Shown here: piece by piece, positions 1 to 11,200 of the stretch
Position numbering within the stretch: the stretch's first letter is position 1
Layout of the letters: each line of letters opens with the position of its first letter
DNA from: Hydractinia symbiolongicarpus
Taxonomy: Eukaryota; Cnidaria; Hydrozoa; Anthoathecata; Hydractiniidae
DNA length: 64,000 nucleotides
Assembly: GCF_029227915.1 (NCBI RefSeq)
Contig: NC_079875.1
Coordinates: 22,623,001-22,687,000, forward strand
Direction: 5' to 3'
The notes under the pieces: model-generated
The model's input: the letters and a program-made list of their open reading frames with translations, nothing else
Told to the model about the DNA's origin: nothing
Databases searched by the model: none
Translations under genes and position numbers: made by a program

Positions 1-1316
1 AGTGTTTGAAATAGCTGTGAACATTTTTCAAAACAACAATAAGAAAGGTGCTATAGAAAACTTAATTATGTAAAAATACAACAAGAGAAAATAGTTTTTT
101 TAGAGGAAAGTATCTTTTCTAAGTTTGATGAGTAGTTTAAAAAACTAAAGTGTATGTCTGTTGTATATTTCAATATATTTTACGAAATGTGTTTTTAGAC
201 AGCTTTGAATATGTGGTGTGTGTAGACATAGCTTTGAATATGTGTGCAATAAGAGATTAGTTTTTGAAGTTTTTTTTGTGCATTACTATTCTTTTTTTCT
301 AAACATAACAAAACTTTGATTCTCAATTATAATGGTATATATAATCAAGTTCAGAAGTTAAATCAGCAAGATAAAGGAAGTATAATAGTTATCAATGTAT
401 ATTGTATATCAGATCTTATGTTATGGAATAAAGAGCTTTGGAAAGCAAAGAAGTGCAGTAGTGGTAGAGATCACCATCTCTCTTTCTACCTTTACTGCTT
501 CTTTTTATCTTTTCGGCACTCCATCTTGTTTAGGTGTAAATGCAATAAATGAGTGACCCTCAAAAGAGCAGAAATAAGTTACATTGCTCCTGTTGATAAT
601 TATTATTAGAAATTTATTATTATTAAAAGCATGTTACAAATGCAAGGTTTAATAAATCAAAAGTGGTGGTGCAAGTGAGCGAGTTAATGCATATATTTGG
701 ACAGAACATGAACACATTTGCGTAACTAAGGCAAGATGTTCAATTTGTACAAATAATTTGAAAATTTTATGACTGATATAAGTTTGATTAAAATATAAAT
801 TAAAAATTATTAAACAAGTTTTGAATTTGCTGCAACTTGATAATAAAAGTTTAAATCAATAGACTTTAATTGGAACGCATTTTAACTAGGTGGAACAAAT
901 TATTTTTTTACCTCAAATATTCCCAACTATCCTGATTTGATGGTAAACCTCCCAATACAGTTCTCTTACCCACTCGATCCCTCAATAATTCTCCCAAGTT
1001 TAGAAACTTTTATAAAATGCTTGTTGTTTGTTCAAAAAGTATTCGATAAACAACTATCAAACTGAGCATGGTGTTCTTGCTATATGTATCCAATAATATC
1101 TTTTTATCACAACAAAGTCTGTCAGCATGCTTAAACATCTGTTTCTGTGGCTTTTGTAGCTGTTAAAAAACCAAGCTCTCTAGGGCTTGGGCAAAAAATA
1201 CCTAATACCAATTTAAGTGGGATTAAAAAACACTTTTCATTCCTGAGTGTAAGCAAATAGATTCAAAATGCTATGTTGTTTATAGATAAATTGATAAGTA
1301 TGACTTAACAAATTAC
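1..1316. other. 5' flank of UNC13; no gene seen
   Basis: AT-rich sequence upstream of the first UNC13 coding exon. Open frames here are short and low in complexity. A (GTT)n microsatellite lies just downstream at about 1380-1408, in the first intron. Untranslated exons or the long-form promoter probably lie here, but I see no motif that places them. Confidence 0.5.
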
Positions 1317-1379
1317 ATGCTGGGAATGGACCAGACACTACACATTGTTGGTAGGAGATTTTTACTATTTTTGCTGTTT

Positions 1380-1411
<32 letters not shown>

Positions 1412-2212
1412 CATAACATGGGAACTTTTCTTTTTTAGTGAAAAAGGCAAAAACTGATTTTGAAAATCCTGGTAAGTTTTATTGCAAACCCTTTTTATCA
1501 CACAAAAATTTTGATATTTATTTTAAAAACTAGAGTTGACTATAACCATGTGCCAGGTAACGGAAAATATTATATTTTTTATTTAAATGTTCATAGGTTG
1601 ATACTGCCTTGCGTGTTTTGGGTTGGTGAATAGTCTGTACTTAAAGGAATATATGTTGATAGTATACTAATGCAAAAAATATTTTTGTTTTTAGCAAAGT
1701 TTAAAACCTACATTTCAGTACAAATAGAAGATCAGATTATAAAGACCCCAATTGTTCGTGGAAAAGATCCAGTATGGCACCAAAGTTTTGTGTTGTATGT
1801 TATTTCCTTGTTTTTAAGCACCTGAAGTATAAATAAATTGAAATTGAGTGTTTCAACATGATTATTTTTTAGCAATGTGAAAAATATAAACAACACCGCT
1901 TGCATCAAATTAATGCAAGATGGTTTCATATTTGACACTGTTGTTGGGTTAATCAATATTCCATTGGTAGAAGTTTGCTTTTCAAACAAGGTATGACAAG
2001 TACAGTGGCAACATTCAACAGGAAATAATTTTTGCATCTTTTGTGTCCTATGGGGAAAAAAATTAAATTAACTGACTGGTTATTCACACTAATTTAATAA
2101 TTTTTGTTATTATAGCCTGGAAAAGGAAGATGGTGTCCGTTTTGTGTAGAAAATACATCTACTCCCACTGGACATGAGTTACTTTTTGATGCAAGATTCG
2201 AATTACCGAATG
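1317..2212 (+). CDS. UNC13: UNC13 long-form exons: start and C2A domain
   Basis: Exons 1317-1350, 1439-1471, 1695-1794, 1873-1990 and 2116-2212 join in phase. The tiny first exon (ATG at 1317 or 1326) ends in phase 1 and meets the next exon to read TLHIVVKKAK, which aligns with the SLLCVGVKKAK start of mammalian Munc13-1. That choice of start is therefore plausible but rests on one short alignment. The rest is the C2A beta-sandwich, with DPVWHQSF matching the Munc13 QPSWEQDF strand and [11 protein letters not shown] its final strand. In the family this C2A does not bind Ca2+; it homodimerises or binds RIM zinc fingers. It marks the long, active-zone-tethered isoform. Confidence 0.85.
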
Positions 2213-5200
2213 GTACGTTACACAGTGTTCTCCGGGATCTTTTGTGCATATGAAGAAGTCATAAAAATATGCTACACAGTCAACAGTCAATACACCAATT
2301 AACCTAGTTTAGTCATAATGCAAAAACATTGAAAAGATGTAAAATTCTGGAGTATCCCCTCTAAAAAAATTAGTTTTGACATTTGACTAAAAAGAAATAA
2401 AAATATTATCTGCATTTAAAATTTAAAAATTTTTTATTTGTATTTGATAAAATGGCATAAGCTCTGTAGTGTTGATCTGAATGCAAAAGGTTTATGGCAG
2501 TGTGTGTGTAATGGGCAGTTGGTAATGTTGATCTTTTTATCCTTTTGTTTGGGGCTACAGAGACTAGTTGCTTTAAGAGAAAAAATAATGTTAAATGATG
2601 AAAAACTTATTCAATAGCAGGTTTAGTGAAAAAGCATCTAGCGGAACTCATTGAGTAGCATGCAAGACTTTGGCATAGGCACAAAAAGTGTGGCCTATTT
2701 TAATATTAACTGCTACTTACTTTGTGGCCCTCAACTTACAATCCCAGATATAAAGTTAGTGGAAAGGACGGTGGAATATCAAAGTTTGTAACTACAAGCA
2801 ATAAAGAAGTGACACATACTCCAAACTGGTCAAAGTTTGCTTGTCACTGTTTACAACAGAGGATTTTTTGTTAGATCCAAAATCTTAGAAGTGGTACTAA
2901 TTTTTGTTAATGTCAACATGCCCATGTTCCCTAATTTTTCTGTCAAATATAAACAAATAGATAAATCAATAGGTAAACAACTGCGGGCAAAACATAAGTA
3001 AACAATTAGATAAATCTATATAATGGTACCCGCAGTATGTATGTCTGTGAGCCTATAAGTATATCAAATTTCTTCTTTAAAAAACTAGGTTTTCTTACAG
3101 CTTTAGTTATATAAAAATTAAAAGCATGGAATCGCATTTTGGATTATGGCGAGCCTATAGCAAGCAGCGAGGCACAAATGAGTGATTGTAATGCTTTATA
3201 CTAAATGTAGAGTGTATTGACGTAACTAGCAGAAATTTCTTTGCTAAAAAAATGTACTTATTTCTTTGTTATTCTTTCAATCCATTATTTTCTTCAAACG
3301 TTTTGTCATCTCTTTCTTAATATGCCTAAATTCTGATACTTGGGCAGTATAGTTATTACACTATTTTTTATGCTAATCCCTTTACATTGGTCCAAAAGCA
3401 CCTAATAACAACTTTTGGGCCAATAATCTCTTTGTACACAAGTGTGCCCATGGATGCTTAATCATGACAATATATATATGTTAGCTACTTGTCTATGTGT
3501 GGGAGAAATTGTTTCATTGAAGAGGAAATAACAAACCAAAATGGTGGAAACACATTCATTTTGTAGTCTAACATCTGGAATGCAACGCCAGGTCTCAGCT
3601 AGTAAATAAATAGAAGGTTATATAAATAAATAATTCCACTAATTTATTTTGAATTTGTGTAGAGCTTTCACAGGCAGAAGAGGATGAGCTAGCAAGAAAA
3701 TTATCCATGTTGAACAAAATACTTGAAACCGAAGTTGAAACATTAACACTTCAGCAGAACAAGATTCGAAATGAAGGATTTCAGATACAAACGGAGTCTT
3801 CCGCAATATCAGAAATAGAAGAAAAAGACTCACCTGATTATAGGCAAGATATCTCTTTGTTGACTGATGCTTCAGTGGGTGATGATGACCTTTTTCTTTC
3901 ACCAGCTAAAAAGCAACAAAGTAAGTAGAATCCAGACTATCCAGACTATACATTTAAATTTTTCGGCTGTCAAGTTTTTTATATTTCATTTGCAATAAAA
4001 TTGCTCATAAAAGAGCTTTATGTTTTTCAATTATGTGATTTAGATGTTTTTTCAAACTTCTTCTTCTTCAGAAAACTTTGGGGATAATAGTCCACATGAC
4101 TCTCCTCTCATGAGACGTGAGATAACAGATGACAATCGGCAATCTATAATAAATGAACTAGAAAGAAATAGAAATGTTGATGAGGGTGATAACGACTCAG
4201 AGGTAACTCATTAGAATTAAAATTAGTTTTATAAATTTATCTGCACACTAAATGGCTTGGCATTCTCAGAGTAGTAACTACTCCTTTATTTTTTTATACT
4301 TTGTGGGTGATCTCTTTTTTACCATAATTAAAATGATTGTAATAAAAAGTGGTTAAAATGTATTATTTAAAATCAAAACTGTTCATAAGTATACTCACAT
4401 CAGTTACGTTCACTTTGTGAGCTTATAATAATAGGTGAATATAAGGTTGGTAGATTGTAGGATCCTGAATATTTGTCGCTGAAACACTCGAAAAAATGTA
4501 TAAAGTAATGCACAAATAATATAATACAAAACAGGTCTTATTCCTAGTATTATGATGAATTTTATGAAAAGGGGTAACAATCTATTCCCTGAAATTTGAT
4601 GCCTATTGTTACCCCCTCCCCCCCTCTTCTTTCACTGTTTTTTTTAAATAAAAAATTTCCCTTCTAATAAAGCCCTCCTTCTTTTAAATATTAGGAACAT
4701 AATGCAAAATGTTGAGTTTCACTGATGAGGACCATCATAAATACACATATAAAATATAAGAAGAAGATATAGCCAACACTACACTAGCTCTTAACATAAT
4801 TGATAATGACAATATTGATGATGATTTAAATATTATGTAGAACAAACGCCTATCTCAAACAGTCACCTCTAAAAATCAGAAAATTTTAATAAACGCCCTG
4901 GCAATTTATTTGAAGAATTAAATTATTTTTCATTCTGAATCTAGCCTTATGTGAGAATGAAATACTTTCACTACTTATGGACTTCGCTTACAAATGCAAA
5001 AGAACTGCATTGTATGCATTTTTAGTTCAATGCTCAAACAAGTGATCCTGAAGCTGATAAAGATATGAAACAAGAAGGTCAAACTATTGGTAACCATGTC
5101 AGAATTCGAACACGTAAAGGTCAGGCTAGCATAACAGCTCGTAGGAATTGGAGAAGGGCGCTTGATGACATCAAAACGGCTCGTAAAAGTGGTGCATGGA

Positions 5201-8200
5201 GTATTGTAAGTGATGAGAGTGAGGAACATACCGCAAGAGAGCGAGTTAAAAGTATTCTGCAGTCTGATTTACCACCGAATAAGAAAACAAGACCAAAATC
5301 AGCGGGTGATGCTGTAAGTACTTATCATTGGTATGAAGCAGTATTGGACCGCACTGCTGTAAAATCATTTTTTGAGATTTATTTTTAAGCTAATGTCTGT
5401 ACATATGGAGGAAGAATGTGAAGATGAAGTCAGCAAAATTCGTGCAAATTCAACAGATGAACTGACTAATGGAGCAGAAAAAGCAGGCGAGTCACGCTTT
5501 CAACGAAGATATGGTTTTCGGCATTCACCAAGACAAAGTAGAAGAAGAGTGTCGTAAGTTAGTTTTTCAATTTTTGTCTATAAAAAGCTTAATAAATTTT
5601 TAATTGAAAACATATTGCAGATAGTTTAAAACATCTGTACTTAGGTGATATGTGTTGGTTAGTGAAGGGGGTGTTGGAAGAAGTATTATTTGCAGTATGG
5701 GTTCTGGTTTGAAAAAGTTTAGAGAGTTCGTCCTTTTTTGACTAGCAGAGTCTTGTCAATTGAGGTGAAAGGTAGGTTGTATGAAGTGTTATGTTGTACA
5801 GTAGTGAGACATGAGCAGTGAAGCAGAAAGACCTTGATTGTTTAAAAAGAAATGATATGAAAATGGTTAGGTGGGTGTGAACCGCTAGTCTGAGAGACAG
5901 AAATAGTTAATTAAAACTGTAATATTCTAACCTTCGTTTTCAGCCTCCTTTAGCTGTGCCAAAATATGGATAGCTGAATTAATTAAAGATACCACCCACA
6001 TAAGAAGATTGAGTTAGTTGAGGTACTTTGAAAGAATGGAGGGAGGTAATTGAGTAAGAAAGTGTAGAAACTTGATAGTTCGTTTGGCAAAGACCAGAGG
6101 TAGACTGAGAAAGACAGTCTAAATCAGATTGAAAGAGGGTTATTAATATATCTCTTCCAATCTATGCTAGCATGGAAAATAGATGTTAAGCTGCGAATGA
6201 TGATGGTGATAATGTATCTGCATAGACAATTTGTCTCTTGCATAGTTTAATATTTCTTTGTGCAAAAGAAAATTAAAAAAAATAAGATTAAACTGTTTAA
6301 ATTTTAAAATTAAACAATTCTTATAAAAATATTTTTTTTTACTTATTTTTGATTTTATTGTGAACAGGTTTTGTCCAAATATAAATAAAAAAAAAATGAA
6401 AATATAATATGTATATATGTATAAATTGAAGTTTTGATCTTTCATTTAAGATTGTGTATGCAAAACTATGTGAAAAGCTTTTGCGATAAATTGATTAATA
6501 ATTTAAACACTTGTATGACTCGGTTTCTTTCTTAGTTGTCTTGGTGTTTTCTTTAAATCATTTTGAACAGCAATTCAACACTAACTTTTATCATAAAAGT
6601 ATTAAATCTTGTATCTTTAGGATAAAAAAATTTTCAGGCTCAACAGAAGTATTCAGTGTTATATTTTTTGTTCTCTTATTCATTTTGTCATCTGTTGTTG
6701 TTGTTTTTTTTGTTTTTTTTATTGTTGTTTTTGTTATTGTTTTTGTTTTTGTTATTATTTTTGTTGTTTTTATTGTTGTGGTGGTGTCCTCAATATAATT
6801 ATATCAATCACCCACTTTTATTCGTGGAACTTATGGTTGTATTTTTTTTTCATGGCATTGTAATTAAACATTCCTTCCTCAGAGTAATACTTACTGTGTG
6901 TCATTCTTCGCCATTTGAAAGTAAAATGCTTAATGATTACAGTGTTATGTTAGAACTTAATTAATATAGTTGCTGTGAATACTCAGTTTTGATTGAATCT
7001 GTATACTCTATTTAACTCTACATGCAAATAAGATTATTCCTTTCTTTTATTTTTTCACAAATTTATATTTTTTCAGAGCTTGATCATTCGCCATTATATG
7101 TAACAGCTCTGTAGTTTATTTATTTATTTATTTATTTAAGGAGAAAGCTTTTTTTTAAGAGTGAGAGTAAATTATAACTTTTGTCTGAGATTGCTAAAAA
7201 AAAGTGCAAAATAATAATATTTATTTTTGCACCTTTATGTATTTGTGCTTGTTGTCTGTTTTTCTTCTTGTTTGCAATGGGTGTGTAAATTCTTATTTTC
7301 ATCTTTTAAATAATATTTGTCCTGATTGCTAAGTAAATACTTAAGACAGCTTTGGAGTTTAATTTTCTTATGGGTTATACCATGCAGCTGCAAGTTGTCT
7401 TCTTAATAACAGGAATAACAATTTCTCAATATTTGATCAAATTGTATTCAAATTGCTGAACAGAAATAATTAATTATAACTTATAGGAATATGTGTGAAC
7501 ACCCCTGAGATCTATGTGTAATATAACTTATTCTTTGACATATGCTTTTCTTAAGGATTGCTATTACATATAGTCCACAATTAACTATATTGTAATTTTT
7601 TTTAAAAGTCTGAAATGAGTTCCTGTGTAACGAAATATGTATTTGTTGGGGTAAAACTTATTTATAAAAACCTTTGAGTACTGAGTAGAAAACACTAAAA
7701 ATGATAAAAAATTTATCTTTGTGGCTTGGTTTTGGTAGCAAGCAAAAGCTAAATAACATAAGAAGTCTTTGTGATGAGGTGATATATGAAGATGAGGAGG
7801 ATGAAGTAAAAGAAGACAAATTTGAAACTTCTGGCTTAAATATAGATAAAAGTCTTGACAGAGACGAAATAAACTGTGAAAAATATATTTCAAAGGATGT
7901 TGAGAATGAGACGGGAACAGATGGGAACATATTTTTGACGGGGGTAATGAACGTGATGGGAGTGAAACGGAGGAGCAGATATGGTAGCTCAGAGCAGTTA
8001 AACAACAACAAGATGGAACAAAATGGTGTATCTTTACAAAGAGACAGCTGGATTTTCGACACCAAAATGGGTGGTTATGATGATGTTATTTTGAGAGAGG
8101 AAAAAAGAGAACGAAGGCTAACACGAGATGACACTTCTTTGCAGATGATATTCACTCGAAACAGAAAATTTTCTGAGGTCAATTGCAGGAAAGTGTCTCT

Positions 8201-11200
8201 CTCAAATGGTAGAAAAGTTTCAACATGCAGGCATGTCATAATATATAATTGAGGGCTTGAAATCCAACCTTATTTCGGGCGAGTCTTTTTAGACTCGCGT
8301 CAAATACATTGCGCGAGTCCACCGAGTCCTTTCACATAAAAATAAGTAACGCAAGTCTATTTTTTTTATTGTTTTATTTCATGCTTAAACAAATGACATA
8401 ATTAAAACATATTTAAAAAAATATATTTTCTATGAAGTTTTTTAAATATAAACCCAATAGTTTTTACACATGGAAATTTAAGCTAAATAAGTTTAAAGAA
8501 ATAAGTACAACATTTAGTAAATTAAATCTCATTACTTTTGTATTTTCTAAAATTTCATTCTCATATTCGATTATTTTTATTGTATCGAAAATCCGGTGTT
8601 CTAATCAGTCAAAAATAATATCTGAACGAAGTTACTCTAGTACTGAGAGAATTGAGACTGTTTTAGAGATGTGTTTTCCAGCCCGTTTATTTAGAATTGT
8701 TGTAGCAAAATATTTTGTGACAAGTTTATCGCATCAAAAGGTATTATTTTTTACCGGCTATTAAAAAAAGGTTTTAACACAAACGGTCATGTGCTTGACA
8801 GGCAACATACAACGGTCATGTGCTTGACAGGCAACATACAACGGTCATGTGCTTGACAGGCAACATACAACGGTCATGTGCTTGACAGGCAACATACAGG
8901 TGGTTAATAACAAAAAGGAAGAAATTTTTATTATTCTTTTTTTAGCAGAAAAAGATAAATATATTTCTTTACATTTTAAATTTGTTACATAGTCTTTAGG
9001 GTTCTTTGGCGTTGGTTAATTATTTCGTGTGAAAAGCGCTTTTTCTAATTTTTCCTCTAGAATAAAAATGAAACTATATTGTTCAAAAGATAAAACAAAT
9101 CGTTTTTAACATAGCAACAAGAAATATATTTTACTTTCGAAAGCACGTTATGTTTTTCCCCTGACCGTTAAAAATACTATCCTCATGATCACATAAGCTC
9201 GGGGTAACAAGCCAATCCCATCACAGGATTTAACTTGGTAAAACTGACCGTTGTTCTAGCAATGTTAGCATGTTGTAAATAATGGAGGATGAACATTCTA
9301 TATGGTTATTAAGTTTAAATAAATAGTCTTTATAGCTTAAAATATCGAACGAAATAAAGTAAATAAATAAAAAATGCACAATAAAATATCCTTGAAAAAA
9401 TCTAATTAACTAAGCTTTATTCTAAACTTTTTGCGCGAGTCCCTTTGGACTTGCGTGAGCCTGACTTACGCGAGTATCAGCGCGAGTCGGACTCGCGTCG
9501 GATTTTAAGCCCTATTCGTTTCTTTATAGAGAAATAGAAATAGTGAAACCAAGTCGTATTTTATGCTTACTCTTTCTTTGTTTATTTTATTATAAACAAA
9601 TTGATATTCCAAGCCAGTGAGAAGCAACAGTGAGAAATTTGTAATAAATAAACGAAATAAGAAAGTTTATACAAGGAAGTAGAAATTGTAATCATTGCAT
9701 ACCTGCATTTTTTAAATAGCTAACTGTTACATAAATTTTAACCCTTTTTAAACTTAGTCAGATACCACATAAACTACTAGGAAGGTTATATATGAAAGTA
9801 AGGATTTTAATCATTGTATGGATGCCTTCTTGAAATAGCTAATAGTTATTATGTGAAGTTTGTGAGTAAAACATGGAGCTGACAGTTTTATGTGCCTATT
9901 TGGTAACAATTCTGGCACCTTTTTTCATCAGGATTTATTTCAGAGGCATCCCTGCTATCCTCGGTTACTCTTACTGCTAAGGATCAATGATCTTGCCGTA
10001 AGCTTTGTCGTCATCTTTGGGACAGCCCCACTGGGAATTTTATATATTCTAGTGTTATGCCTAGATGACTGAGTGAAGTATAGAACAAAGAGAATAAAGA
10101 ACACAACATTCTAAAATTTCTGACGGAAATATTTTGATGACGTTTTAAACTTTTTAGGTGGTTTCTCCATTATTATGTGTCAATTCATGCTCTAAATTTT
10201 CTTCTAATATCATTTTTTGTTGATTTAACAATGAAGTTACCTTGTTTTTAGTGAGCAGTTCTTCAACATTGATTTCTCTTCAGAAATTAAAACGAGAAGA
10301 AATTCCATATTTGGTGTAAGTAACACATCTGTTTTATTTTCTAGTACTCACTTTTGACTGCATCCTGTACAATCGATGTTTTTTGCAAACATATGATGTA
10401 AAAGAATTTTAAGATATAAAAATAATTGAAAACCGGAATCATTTTACTTGGAACAAGTTCTCTTTTCATTCTTGACATGTTGAATTTGTCCTTGTATATA
10501 TCAGGCTTCCATTATTGTGGATAATATGGAGATTTTTAATGTTCATCTTAATGACACTACACCAGTAATTGAAACAAGCTTGTATAACGTTACTATAGAG
10601 TTGCAGCAAAGACAAAGTTAAAAAACGGGGGATGTGTGTTTATGAATATTATATTATTTACGTTATTTAGGGTAATGATATTCAACGAAAAATATCAGTC
10701 TTCAAAGATGGGTTTCTAAACAACATCAACAATAAAAATAATGTAAATATTAAACTAGTAGTAAATAAAATGAAGGCTGGATTTCCACGCTCAATGAGTA
10801 CTCATTTCTCGACTTAAATCTTTGACGTGGAAATCCAGTTTTTAATATTTAACAAGTTAATAAAATTCTAATTTGAATAGAGTATAATTTAATGACCCTT
10901 TTAAGCTAATCTTGTGGCTTCATTTTAATGGATAAGGGAACCAGTTACTCTTTCCACATGTTCTAACTATCTTTTAAACGGTAAGAGAAAATAACAGTGT
11001 AAGAAAAGAAAACGAAACCAATAAATGAAAGAAGAATTTTTCAGAAGAAGATTTCCTGTTATTTTTAGAACGTAAAAAAAATTAAAGTTTGGTTTTCTTC
11101 GTTACAAGTAGCATGTTATTTTTGAGCTGCACAAATATTATTTTAACACTTGTCTGCACTTCAGCTTTTATGTCGAGCTCTTGTTCGGATCAAAAGTGAA

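Noticed and set aside
6511-6964. Val/Leu/Phe-rich membrane-like ORFs
   Set aside because: Produced by a T-rich low-complexity intron tract; no splice or start support.
8782-8897. CRISPR-like direct repeats
   Set aside because: The repeats are contiguous with no spacers and lie in a eukaryotic intron; this is a tandem repeat.
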